DNA of 64,000 bases from an uncultured Alphaproteobacteria bacterium (GTDB lineage: Bacteria > Pseudomonadota > Alphaproteobacteria > Micropepsales > Micropepsaceae): positions 20,311-84,310 of the forward strand of contig CAIUCH010000015.1 of assembly GCA_903897605.1 (NCBI GenBank), read 5' to 3'. The position numbers and the translations under genes are program-made. The notes under the pieces are model-generated. The model did no database searches. It saw nothing but the letters and a program-made list of their open reading frames with translations, and was not told the DNA's origin. Positions within the stretch are counted from its first letter, which is position 1; every line of letters starts with the position of its first letter. This document shows, piece by piece, positions 17,973 through 25,391 of the stretch.

Positions 17973-19385
17973 TTACTTCAGCGCCACCAGTTCGGCGTTG
18001 TTGGTGTAGATATAGAGCGTATCGTCCGCCACCACTGGGGCGATGCTGGTGCCGCCTGGAATTTCGATCCGGCCCATCAAGGCGCCAGTATAGGGCGAAA
18101 TCGCTTCGGCATAGCCATCCGACGACAACAGAATAAGCTTGTCGGAAACCAGCACCGGTCCGGCCCAATCGATCGCGTGCCGCTTGCGGTCGGGATCGGT
18201 GAAAGCCGGCAATTGGTGAATCCAGCGCACCCGGCCTTCCTTGCGCGTCAGGCACATCAGTTGTTCGTCGCCGGTCAGGACATAGACATTGTCGCCCGCC
18301 ACCCATGGCGTCTGCGTGCCGCCAATGTCGCGCGTCCAGGCGCGGTCGCCCGAGGCCAGCGCGATCGCCGCCATCACGCCGGAATGGCTGATGGAGAATA
18401 CCATGTCACGGTCGATCACTGGACGGGCGGCGATATCATCCAGTTCGGACAGGGCCGTGACCTGGCCCGAATGCGACAGCACATCGTTCCAGGCTTGCTG
18501 ACCGTTCTGCACTCGAAGAGCGAAAAGCTCACCCGAGGTATAGGGCGCGATCACGAACTGGCCTGACACTGCGGCGCTGGTGGACGACAGAATGCCGGCG
18601 GATTCCGCCACGCCCTGCTGGTCCCACAAAGTGCGGCCATCGGCCTCGGCAAAGGCATAGAAGTGATTGTCGTGCGTCGAGAAGAAGATGCGCCCGCCAT
18701 TGATCACCGGGGCGTTGACGATGGGAACGGCAAGGTCGTGCCGCCAAAGTTCGCGACCGGTGGCCGCATCCATCGCGATCAGCACGCCGAACCCGGAAGT
18801 GACGAATATCTTGCCCGCGTCATAGGCGACGCCGCCGCCCATGCCCGACACCGGCTTGATCGTGTTGGGTTTGCCCAGAAGGCCCCACAAGGTCGGCATG
18901 TCGGTGCCATTCTTGGGCGCCAGCCTCTTGTCCCAGATGGCCTGCCCGTTCTTGGCATCAAAAGCATAGACATGCGCTTCGGAATCCAAGGTGAAGATCC
19001 GCCCGCCGCCCACCACCGGCGACGCGGTCAGGCGCGAGGTGGCGTCGGAGCCTTTGCCGGCATCCGCGTCCCAGACCTGGCGCAGGTGACCGCTGGCCTC
19101 CAAGTGATAAACCGCATTGGAGGCAAAGCCGCCCGGCTGCGGCCATTCGGAATTGCGGTAGGGCGGCGGCAGAAGGACGGGCGCTGCCACCAGCGCGACA
19201 TCCGGCTTCAAGGCATCATCCAGGGCGGTGAGCGGGATGCGCTCGCCGCGCAATTTGCTCTTGTTGTTTGGTGAGAACCAATCGCTCACGGTATCGCCCA
19301 TGTCTTGCCAGACGCTGCAGCCGGCAAGCAACAGGACGGCCGCAAGCGCGCAGCCAAAACGCAGGCGCTGGGAAATGCGGATCAT
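17973..19385 (-). CDS. bamB: Outer-membrane protein assembly factor BamB, lipoprotein
   Basis: A 470-residue lipoprotein of the BAM complex. The signal peptide ends in the lipobox LLAGC with Cys23 as the acylated residue. From about residue 75 on, PQQ-type beta-propeller repeats (for example VYAFDAKNGQAIWDKRL, LIAMDAATGRELWRHDL) build the eight-bladed ring that docks on BamA. Its ATG overlaps the upstream TPR gene by four bases, the usual alphaproteobacterial TPR-bamB-der order. Confidence 0.93.
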   Translation of the reverse strand: MIRISQRLRFGCALAAVLLLAGCSVWQDMGDTVSDWFSPNNKSKLRGERIPLTALDDALKPDVALVAAPVLLPPPYRNSEWPQPGGFASNAVYHLEASGHLRQVWDADAGKGSDATSRLTASPVVGGGRIFTLDSEAHVYAFDAKNGQAIWDKRLAPKNGTDMPTLWGLLGKPNTIKPVSGMGGGVAYDAGKIFVTSGFGVLIAMDAATGRELWRHDLAVPIVNAPVINGGRIFFSTHDNHFYAFAEADGRTLWDQQGVAESAGILSSTSAAVSGQFVIAPYTSGELFALRVQNGQQAWNDVLSHSGQVTALSELDDIAARPVIDRDMVFSISHSGVMAAIALASGDRAWTRDIGGTQTPWVAGDNVYVLTGDEQLMCLTRKEGRVRWIHQLPAFTDPDRKRHAIDWAGPVLVSDKLILLSSDGYAEAISPYTGALMGRIEIPGGTSIAPVVADDTLYIYTNNAELVALK

Positions 19386-20110
19386 GGTTTGGCCGGCGCT
19401 CCGGCGGCGGGCGGGGCGGCCACCGTGCCGGGCGCGGGCACCGGCGCCGGCGGCGGCACGATGCCGAAATCCTTGGCGCCGCCCTGTTTCAAGAACGCGG
19501 CCATGGCGCGGGCGCGTGTGCGCAGCTGTGCGGGCGAATTGGCGTCATTCGCCAAGGCGTCGAATTCGGTTGTCGCTTTGGCCGTTTGGGCATTGCGATA
19601 GTCGCTATAGGCGAGAACCTCGTCGGCCAACTGTTTCCAGCTGCTGCTGGGATTGCGCAACGGCGCGAGCAGGTTTTCCAGATCGGCGCGTGAGGCGGTG
19701 TCGGCCAGCGCCCAGGCTTCACGCAGGCGCGCGACCGAGCCGGTACTGCCTTTGTCTTCGTCCGAAATTTCCTTGTAGAGCGCGATGGCGGCGTCGCGTT
19801 GTCCGGCGGCGAGCATGGCATGGGCCTGTTCCAGCCGCGCCAGCAGGCGGTAGCCCTTGGGCGCGGTCTTGGCCAGATCGGCGAAAGCCACCGCCGCGGA
19901 TTTGGGGTCGCTGATGCGCTGGGCGGCGGCGAAGGCGACCGAGGCCTGGTCACGCTGCCTGGCCTCATAGCGCTGCCATAACTCGAAACCGGCGATGCCG
20001 ATAATGATCACCGCGGCCAGGGCGATGACATAGTCGCCATAGGCTTTCCAGAATTTTTGCAGCTTTTCGCGGCGAACGTCTTCTTCGACTTCGCGGAAGA
20101 TATCACTCAA
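19382..20110 (-). CDS. Membrane-anchored TPR-like protein (YfgM-like)
   Basis: A 242-residue protein of the TPR_21/YfgM type, an inner-membrane ancillary factor with a periplasmic TPR domain. The start FREVEEDVRREKLQKFWKAYG, a membrane helix at about 26-45 and a helical repeat domain (50-200) are typical; the end is a low-complexity Ala/Pro tail. It uses a TTG start preceded by AAAGGAA. First gene of the operon with bamB and der, supporting a role near outer-membrane protein biogenesis. Confidence 0.85.
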   Translation of the reverse strand: MSDIFREVEEDVRREKLQKFWKAYGDYVIALAAVIIIGIAGFELWQRYEARQRDQASVAFAAAQRISDPKSAAVAFADLAKTAPKGYRLLARLEQAHAMLAAGQRDAAIALYKEISDEDKGSTGSVARLREAWALADTASRADLENLLAPLRNPSSSWKQLADEVLAYSDYRNAQTAKATTEFDALANDANSPAQLRTRARAMAAFLKQGGAKDFGIVPPPAPVPAPGTVAAPPAAGAPAKP

Positions 20111-20231
20111 CGGAAATTCCTTTCGACTGGCTGCAAAGCCAGGGACTTTCGGGGAAGCCCTTGAGGGCGCGCGTTAATTAGCCCGCTCTGGGCCTGAGGC
20201 GCAATGCGTTTCCACCCCGCCAGGGGAGCTC

Positions 20232-20259
20232 TTGACGCGGCGCCGGATGCTTTGATAGT
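20232..20259 (+). promoter_or_regulatory. Putative promoter of the ArsR operon
   Basis: TTGACG (20232-20237) and GATAGT (20254-20259) with 16 bases between them resemble a housekeeping promoter. Transcription would start at about 20265-20267, i.e. at or next to the arsR-family ATG (20267), giving a leaderless mRNA. No Shine-Dalgarno is seen before that ATG, in agreement. Confidence 0.5.
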
Positions 20260-20275
20260 TAAGTATATGCTTAAC
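20258..20275. promoter_or_regulatory. ArsR-type operator overlapping the start codon
   Basis: GTTAAG (20258-20263) and CTTAAC (20270-20275) form a perfect 6-base inverted repeat with a 6-base centre, TATATG, that includes the ATG start at 20267. Such TTAAG-n-CTTAA dyads are typical binding sites of winged-helix ArsR dimers. Its place between the -10 and the first codons suggests autorepression by blocking polymerase. Confidence 0.6.
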
Positions 20276-20608
20276 CATCATGCGTCCCTCGATATGGCCT
20301 TCCAGGCTTTGGCCGATCCCACCCGCAGGGCGATGGTGGACCGGCTCACTTTGGGTCCCGCCACGGTCAGCGAATTGGCAGGGCCGCTGTCCATGTCGCT
20401 GCCGGCGGTGATGTTGCACCTGAAAGTGCTGGAAAAAGGCGGGCTGGTGAAGAGCCAAAAGGCGGGACGCGTCCGAACTTGCCGGATCGAGCCGCAGATC
20501 CTGTCTCAGGCCGAGCGCTGGATCACCGAGCGCCGTCAAATGTGGGAACGGAATTTGGACCGGCTAGGCGCTTTTCTGGATCAGGCCAAACCGGAGGATG
20601 AAAAATGA
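20267..20608 (+). CDS. ArsR-family winged-helix transcriptional regulator
   Basis: A 113-residue ArsR/SmtB-fold repressor. The HTH spans about 35-60 (VSELAGPLSMSLPAVMLHLKVLE), preceded by LADPTRRAMVDRL (15-27), the most conserved family segment. The metal-binding ELCVC box of metalloregulators is missing, so it is a non-metal member, of the kind usually found next to SRPBCC (AHSA1) genes. Start ATG 20267 lies inside the operator. Its TGA overlaps the next gene's ATG (ATGA), making a three-gene operon. Confidence 0.9.
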   Translation: MLNHHASLDMAFQALADPTRRAMVDRLTLGPATVSELAGPLSMSLPAVMLHLKVLEKGGLVKSQKAGRVRTCRIEPQILSQAERWITERRQMWERNLDRLGAFLDQAKPEDEK

Positions 20609-21171
20609 GAAAGCTGGTGTCGCTGATCCATCTGTCCCTGGACGGCTTTTGCGCCGGACCCAAGGGCGAGATCGATTGGGTTTCGATCAATCCCGCCATC
20701 TTTGATGATGCCGACCGGGTGATCCAGATGGCAGGCGCGGCGGTCTACGGCCGCACCACCTACGACATGATGCGCGGCTATTGGCCCGGCGTGCTGAAGG
20801 ACGACAAGGCTCCGCAGGACCGGCGCGCCCACGCCCGCTGGGTCGAGGAGATCGAGAAATTCCCATTTTCGCGCACCCTCGGGCAGACTGACTGGAACAA
20901 TGTCCATCTCAAGCATGACGCGAAGGACATTCTGGAGCTCAAGCAGCGGCCGGGCAAAAATCTCCTGATCTTCGGCAGTCCGGGCCTGGTGAAAAGCTTT
21001 CAGGCGCTCGATGCGATCGACGAATATTGGATGTTCCTCAACCCGGTGCTGCTGGGCGCGGGCATTCGCTTTTTCGAGGACGCGCACAAGGCGCGGTTTC
21101 GGATCGCCGAAGCCAGGCGCTTGGATCCGGATGTGATGCGGTTTCATTATGTCCGCGAAGAGCAGAGTTGA
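20605..21171 (+). CDS. Dihydrofolate reductase family protein (RibD C-terminal domain)
   Basis: A 188-residue protein with the DHFR/RibD_C fold. It starts RKLVSLIHLSLDGFCAG, the usual first strand and loop; the VYGRTTYDMMRGYWPG segment (about 48-63) and LLIFGSPGLVKSF (about 117-129) match the nucleotide-binding parts. These stand-alone proteins are called dihydrofolate reductase-like but their substrates are unknown, and this is not the essential FolA. Co-transcribed with the upstream ArsR regulator and the downstream SRPBCC gene. Confidence 0.85.
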   Translation: MRKLVSLIHLSLDGFCAGPKGEIDWVSINPAIFDDADRVIQMAGAAVYGRTTYDMMRGYWPGVLKDDKAPQDRRAHARWVEEIEKFPFSRTLGQTDWNNVHLKHDAKDILELKQRPGKNLLIFGSPGLVKSFQALDAIDEYWMFLNPVLLGAGIRFFEDAHKARFRIAEARRLDPDVMRFHYVREEQS

Positions 21172-21203
21172 GGAACATTGATCGTAGTCAAAGGCAGAAA
21201 ATC

Positions 21204-21662
21204 ATGAGCAACCGTTCCGTCGTCCATGCCAGCTTCACCATTACCCGCGTATACGACGCGCCGCCGGCGCGGGTGTTCAAGGTTTTTTCCAACGAGGAAG
21301 CCAAGCGCAAATGGTTCGCCGGCCCGCCGGGCTGGACTTTGCTGAAACGCGAATTCGATTTCCGCGAAGGTGGGCGCGAGCATCTGGCCGGCCGCCATGG
21401 CGCAGGCACTGTCTCGGTGTTCGACTGTTTCTATCAGGACATCGTGCCCGATGAGCGCATTATCTACAGCTATGTGATGCATCTGGACGGGCGAAAGATT
21501 TCCGTGTCCCAGGCCGCGATCGAGCTGAAGCCCGAAGGCAAGAAGACCAAGATGACCTTGACCGAATATGGCGACTATCTCGACGGTTATGACGATGCCG
21601 CCAGCCGCGAGCATGGCACCAATTTCCTGATGGATGCGCTGGGCAAGTCGCTGGCGGATTGA
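21204..21662 (+). CDS. SRPBCC domain (AHSA1-like) protein
   Basis: A 152-residue START-like/AHSA1 protein. The opening FTITRVYDAPPARVFKVFSNEEAKRKWF has the canonical beta-strand and two helices of the Bet v1-type cavity; the closing block LTEYGDYLDGYDDAASREHG leads into the C-terminal helix. The small-molecule ligand is unknown. ArsR-plus-AHSA1 operons are common in proteobacteria, and the regulator may sense the same ligand (inference). A strong terminator follows 19 bases after the stop. Confidence 0.87.
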   Translation: MSNRSVVHASFTITRVYDAPPARVFKVFSNEEAKRKWFAGPPGWTLLKREFDFREGGREHLAGRHGAGTVSVFDCFYQDIVPDERIIYSYVMHLDGRKISVSQAAIELKPEGKKTKMTLTEYGDYLDGYDDAASREHGTNFLMDALGKSLAD

Positions 21663-21681
21663 TCCGCTACTACCCGAAACA

Positions 21682-21716
21682 AAAAACCCGGCCCTTGCGG
21701 ACCGGGTTTTTCTTTT
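21682..21716. terminator. Bidirectional intrinsic terminator
   Basis: A perfect 10-base stem, AAAAACCCGG (21682-21691) and CCGGGTTTTT (21702-21711), with a 10-base loop and T-rich flanks on both strands, lies between the convergent SRPBCC and rplI genes. It should stop transcription from both directions and is the clearest terminator in the window. Confidence 0.85.
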
Positions 21717-21732
21717 ACCGATACCAAAACGA

Positions 21733-22329
21733 TCAGGCTTCGGCGGGTTCTTCCTCGGACGCGTCGCCTTCCGCTTTCGGGGCAGCGCCTTCCTCGAACA
21801 TTTCTTCCGCCGCGGCGACGGCTTCTTCCTGTTCGGTGCGTTCGGCCAGGACGTCTTCGCCGCGCGCCTGGCGCTCGGCTTCGTCCTCGCTGCGCGCGAC
21901 ATTGACGGTGACGTTTATTCGCACTTCCGGATGCAGCACCACCGGAATGGTGAAGAGGCCGATGGCCTTGATCGCCTGGCTGATATGCACCTGATTGCGG
22001 TCGATCTTGAAGCCGCCTGCCTCGACCACGGTCGCGACATCGCGCGGCGAGACCGAGCCATAAAGCTGGCCGCGGTCGCCGGCCTGACGGATCAGGATGA
22101 ACGACTTGCCGTCCAGCTTCTTGGCGATGGCCTCGGCGTCCTTCTTGCGCTCCAGATTATGGGCCTCGAGCTGCACCTTTTGGGTGAGGAAATATTCGCG
22201 GTTTGCCTTGGTGGCGCGCAGCGCTTTCTTCTTGGGCAGAAGGAAGTTGCGGGCAAAGCCGTCCTTGACCCGGACTTCGTCGCCCATCTGGCCCAGTTTC
22301 TCGACTCGTTCGAGCAAAATGACTTGCAT
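21733..22329 (-). CDS. rplI: 50S ribosomal protein L9
   Basis: A 198-residue L9. The N-terminal domain (about 1-50) carries [26 protein letters not shown] sequence that binds 23S rRNA, then the long connecting helix, and the C-terminal domain ends near residue 148. An acidic, disordered tail of about 50 residues (rich in Glu and Ala) extends beyond; such tails are common in alphaproteobacterial L9. Last gene of rpsF-rpsR-rplI, ten bases after rpsR. Confidence 0.96.
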   Translation of the reverse strand: MQVILLERVEKLGQMGDEVRVKDGFARNFLLPKKKALRATKANREYFLTQKVQLEAHNLERKKDAEAIAKKLDGKSFILIRQAGDRGQLYGSVSPRDVATVVEAGGFKIDRNQVHISQAIKAIGLFTIPVVLHPEVRINVTVNVARSEDEAERQARGEDVLAERTEQEEAVAAAEEMFEEGAAPKAEGDASEEEPAEA

Positions 22330-22339
22330 GGTCAGATCC

Positions 22340-22669
22340 TCACTTCACGACGTAAGGCAGCAGCGCCATGAAGCGGGCGCGTTTGATCGCGTTCGCCAGG
22401 GCACGCTGGTTCTTGTTCGAGACCGCGGTGATGCGCGACGGCACGATCTTGCCGCGCTCGGAGATGTAACGCTGCAGCAGCTTCACATCCTTGTAGTCGA
22501 TCTTGGGCGCATTGGCGCCGGAGAAGGGGTCGGTCTTCTTGCGGCGGAAGAAGGGACGGCGCGCGCCATCGCGGTCGCCGCCACGTCCACCTTCGCGATC
22601 GCCACCGCGTCCGCCGTCACGATCGCGGTCGCCGCCGCGTCCGCCGTCACGATTTCCACCATAACTCAT
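22340..22669 (-). CDS. rpsR: 30S ribosomal protein S18 with Gly/Arg-rich N-terminal repeats
   Basis: A 109-residue S18. The conserved core starts at about residue 36 ([15 protein letters not shown]) and runs through [20 protein letters not shown] to the C-terminus. Residues 4-35 are an added low-complexity extension containing three copies of GGRGGDR followed by D or E, encoded by an imperfect DNA tandem repeat at about 22570-22650. This resembles RGG RNA-binding tails and is unusual for S18. The ATG overlaps the rpsF TAA by one base (TAATG). Confidence 0.95.
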   Translation of the reverse strand: MSYGGNRDGGRGGDRDRDGGRGGDREGGRGGDRDGARRPFFRRKKTDPFSGANAPKIDYKDVKLLQRYISERGKIVPSRITAVSNKNQRALANAIKRARFMALLPYVVK

Positions 22670-23046
22670 TATACGGCCTCCTCGGTGGCTTCGCCTTCCG
22701 GCTTCGCGGTGCGTGGGGTTTCGGCATCGTCGCGGCGGTTCTTGTTCGACGAGACATCGAACTGATCGACCTTGACGGTGATGTAGCGCAGCACGTCTTC
22801 GTTGATCTTGAGCTGGCGTTCCAGCTCGATCACCGCACCGGACGGCGCGTTGATATTGAGGAGCACATAATGCCCCTTGCGATTCTTCTTGATGCGATAG
22901 GCAAGACCGCGCAGGCCCCAATATTCCTGTTTCTCGACTTTGCCGCCTTCGCCTTCGACGATGGTTTTGAGATGGGTGGCGAGTGCGTCCACCGCCTGCG
23001 CGCTGATATCCTGGCGCGCGATCAGGAGATGCTCATAAAGAGCCAT
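22669..23046 (-). CDS. rpsF: 30S ribosomal protein S6
   Basis: A 125-residue S6, partner of S18 on the 30S platform. The fold is complete: [15 protein letters not shown] at the start, the [22 protein letters not shown] block near 39-60, and [16 protein letters not shown] near 79-94. The last 30 residues form a charged tail typical of proteobacterial S6. First gene of the operon, behind a leader of about 129 bases with a candidate autoregulatory element. Confidence 0.97.
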   Translation of the reverse strand: MALYEHLLIARQDISAQAVDALATHLKTIVEGEGGKVEKQEYWGLRGLAYRIKKNRKGHYVLLNINAPSGAVIELERQLKINEDVLRYITVKVDQFDVSSNKNRRDDAETPRTAKPEGEATEEAV

Positions 23047-23131
23047 GTGTGGTCCTTTTCCTCGAGCTGCGGAGCAGGGCTGGGCGGACCGCCCGGCGCT
23101 GCTTCGGCTCGCTGGACCCGCGTGACATCAC

Positions 23132-23166
23132 GCTGCCTCGTTCAAGAGGTGTCCGGCGACCGCAGC
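23132..23166 (-). promoter_or_regulatory. Candidate S6:S18-binding mRNA leader motif
   Basis: On the minus strand, GCTGC (23166-23162) can pair with GCAGC (23136-23132); between them lie a bulge containing CCG and a small hairpin CTC-TTGAAC-GAG. A CCG in a bulge flanked by a stem and a hairpin is the published description of the S6:S18 complex-binding motif in rpsF leaders. It lies close to the predicted transcript start. The pairing is short and was judged by eye. Confidence 0.5.
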
Positions 23167-23181
23167 CGTCTGAAGTGCGGC

Positions 23182-23210
23182 GATATAGGGGAAAGACCCC
23201 GCAGCAGCAA
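23182..23210 (-). promoter_or_regulatory. Predicted promoter of rpsF-rpsR-rplI
   Basis: Minus-strand TTGCTG (23210-23205) and TATATC (23187-23182) with exactly 17 bases between them form a good housekeeping promoter. The expected start near 23175 would give a leader of about 129 bases that begins just before the S6:S18-like motif. Confidence 0.6.
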
Positions 23211-23281
23211 GGGAAAGTTCGCCCCCAAGGGGCCGGTCGGGGCAGGAAGGGGCCCGAAGGGCGGGAAAACCCCGTTCGGGC

Positions 23282-23303
23282 GCGCGGGATCAGGCTCCCG
23301 CGC
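23282..23303. terminator. Strong hairpin after the His-rich gene
   Basis: GCGCGGGA (23282-23289) pairs perfectly with TCCCGCGC (23296-23303), loop six bases. It lies directly downstream of the minus-strand His-rich gene and upstream of the rpsF promoter, so it may insulate the two. There is no T tract, hence only a tentative terminator. Confidence 0.4.
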
Positions 23304-23320
23304 CCCCGATTCCGGGGTGC

Positions 23321-23455
23321 TTAATGGCTGTGATGAACGCGGTGATGGTGATGAACCGCATGGTGCCGGGCGTGGTGATGGTGCCGGGTCGCGGCGCTGG
23401 CGGCGGTCGAGCCCAGCACGGCAAGCGCGACAAGGGAAGCGATAAGGGTTTTCAT
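23321..23455 (-). CDS. Small secreted histidine-rich protein
   Basis: A 44-residue ORF preceded by a good ribosome site (CTGGAG, spacing about 8). Residues 1-22 are a textbook signal peptide (MKTLIASLVALAVLGSTAASA, cleavage after ASA). The mature part is only about 22 residues, of which more than half are histidines in clusters of two to four. It may bind Zn, Ni or Cu in the periplasm; this is inference from composition. Similar tiny His-rich secreted ORFs are often missed. No metal transporter lies adjacent. Confidence 0.7.
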   Translation of the reverse strand: MKTLIASLVALAVLGSTAASAATRHHHHARHHAVHHHHRVHHSH

Positions 23456-23636
23456 TGCGATCTCCAGAATGGATAGTCTGCCGGCACGGGCCGAATCCTT
23501 AGATGCGAGGGGTCGGTCCCGGCCCTGTCGCGATGACAATAAGCCGTCGAGTTTGAACACAGCGTGAATGCCGCCATTACCAAGCGGCAATGAAGCGGGG
23601 ATCGGAGGCAGCCTCCCCCCGAAATGGGCGGGGAGC

Positions 23637-24932
23637 ATGGCGGAGCTTTATCGGGACGATTCGCGCGCGGATGCGATCCTGGCGCGCGCGGCCCGGCGCC
23701 TGATCCCGGTGATGGCCGCGATCTATGTGGCGAGTTTTCTCGACCGGGTGAATATCAGCTTCGCGGCCCTGACGATGAATCACGATCTGGGTTTCTCGGA
23801 GGAAGTGTTCGGCATTGGCGCGGGCATCTTCTTCTTAGGCTATTTTTTCTTCGAAATCCCCTCCAACCTGATGCTGGAAAAATTCGGCGCCCGGATGTGG
23901 ATGTGCCGTATCATGGTGAGCTGGGGGCTGATCTCGATGGCCACCGCCTTTGTGCAAGGCCCGACCTCTTTCTATGTGCTGCGCTTTCTCCTCGGCCTGG
24001 CGGAGGCGGGGCTTTATCCCGGCATGATCCTTTACATGACCTACTGGTTTTCGCAGGCGACACGGGCGCGCTTCATCGCGCTCTTCCTGGCGGCGGTGCC
24101 GGCGGCAAGTGTGATCGGGGCACCGATTTCCGGCTGGCTCTTGGGATTGGAAGGCGGCCTGCATGGATGGCAATGGATGCTGCTGCTGGAAGGCATTCCA
24201 TCTTTGCTGCTGGGCGCGGCCATTCTGTGGCTCCTGCCGGACCGGCCCGCCGATGCGGCCTGGCTCAGCAACGAGGAAAAAGCGATCCTGGCGGCGCGAT
24301 TGGCGGCCGACCAGCTGAACGATGCCAAGCTGGGCGCGATCACCGGCTTCTGGGAGATGCTGGCCGACCGGCGCATCTGGATTTTGATCATTCCGGATTT
24401 CTCCATCGTGATCGGACTCTATGGCATGGGGTTGTGGATGCCGCAGATGATCAAGGTGTTGGGTTTCTCCAATCTGGAAACCGGATTTCTGGTCGCCTTG
24501 CCCTACATCGCCAGCATGATCGCGATGGTGGTGCTGGGCCTTTCCAGCGACCGCGCCGGCGAACGGGTCTGGCATGTGGCGGGGGCGGCCTTTGCCGGCG
24601 CGTTGGGACTTCTGGGCGCGGTCCTGCTGCACAATCCCGTGCTCATCATCGCCAGCTTCTGCCTCGCCGCATCGGGCATCTATGGCGCGCTGGCGGTGTT
24701 CTGGACCTTGCCCACCGCGATCTTGCGCGGCATGGCGGCGGCAGGCGGGCTGGCGCTGCTCAACTCCTTTGCCAATCTCGGAGGGTTTTTCGGGCCATAT
24801 CTGATGGGCTGGCTGAAGCAAACCACCGGCGACTATATCGTGGGGATGTCGTTGCTGGCGGCGATGCTGACATTCGCGGGCATCGCAACGCTTGTGATCG
24901 GGCGCGTATTTTTCAAGTCGATGAGGATATGA
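23637..24932 (+). CDS. MFS transporter, anion:cation symporter-like
   Basis: A 431-residue major facilitator with about 12 membrane helices. The start RRLIPVMAAIYVASFLDRVNISFA (helix 1, with the conserved Asp-Arg-x-Asn) and FFEIPSNLMLEKFGARMWM (helix 2 and loop 2-3) are the signatures of the anion:cation symporter (tartrate, phthalate, hexuronate) family. The substrate is probably an organic acid; nothing nearby refines this. GGGGAG before ATG 23637 fixes the start over upstream in-frame codons. It overlaps the next ATG (ATATGA). Confidence 0.88.
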   Translation: MAELYRDDSRADAILARAARRLIPVMAAIYVASFLDRVNISFAALTMNHDLGFSEEVFGIGAGIFFLGYFFFEIPSNLMLEKFGARMWMCRIMVSWGLISMATAFVQGPTSFYVLRFLLGLAEAGLYPGMILYMTYWFSQATRARFIALFLAAVPAASVIGAPISGWLLGLEGGLHGWQWMLLLEGIPSLLLGAAILWLLPDRPADAAWLSNEEKAILAARLAADQLNDAKLGAITGFWEMLADRRIWILIIPDFSIVIGLYGMGLWMPQMIKVLGFSNLETGFLVALPYIASMIAMVVLGLSSDRAGERVWHVAGAAFAGALGLLGAVLLHNPVLIIASFCLAASGIYGALAVFWTLPTAILRGMAAAGGLALLNSFANLGGFFGPYLMGWLKQTTGDYIVGMSLLAAMLTFAGIATLVIGRVFFKSMRI

Positions 24933-25375
24933 GCGTTACTGTCATCCCCTATTCGGACCGCCATTTCGAAGACGTCGATCGCTTGTGGCGCGAGGCCTTT
25001 GGCGATGATTTGCCGCGCCATCGCGCTGATGTCGTGATCCCCGCCAAGTTGGCGTTTCAGCCGGACCTTCTGCTGGTGGCGGTCGAGCAGGATCGCGTCA
25101 TCGGTAGCGTGATGGCCGGATATGACGGCCATCGCGGATATATCAACAGGGTCGCGGTTCTCAAAAACTGCCGCTCCCGAGGCATCGGAGACCTGCTGAT
25201 GCGCGCGGCGGAGGAGAAATTGGTGGCCCTGGGTTGCCGCAAGATCAATCTGCAGGTGCGGGCATCGAACCAAGCGGTGGTCGATTTCTACCGCACGCTT
25301 GGCTATGGCGTGGAGGAACGCGTCAGCATGTCGAAGCTGACCAGCCCCTCGCTTGACTCGGAGAAAGCCTCTTGA
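24929..25375 (+). CDS. GNAT-family acetyltransferase (YpeA-like)
   Basis: A 148-residue single-domain GNAT. The acetyl-CoA loop is in VAVLKNCRSRGIGDLLMRAAE (about 73-93), followed by the strand INLQVRASNQAVVDFYRTLGYGVEE, which closely follows YpeA/RimI-like proteins. The acceptor is unknown. Its ATG overlaps the MFS stop, so the two are co-translated; fabD follows 16 bases later, and the pair may feed transcription into the fatty-acid operon. Confidence 0.87.
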   Translation: MSVTVIPYSDRHFEDVDRLWREAFGDDLPRHRADVVIPAKLAFQPDLLLVAVEQDRVIGSVMAGYDGHRGYINRVAVLKNCRSRGIGDLLMRAAEEKLVALGCRKINLQVRASNQAVVDFYRTLGYGVEERVSMSKLTSPSLDSEKAS

Positions 25376-25391
25376 TTTGTCTGGCCTCACA

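Noticed and set aside
23047..23131. Several small hairpins near the rpsF start as a riboswitch
   Set aside because: They do not match any riboswitch fold I know; the only supported element is the CCG-bulge motif at 23132-23166.
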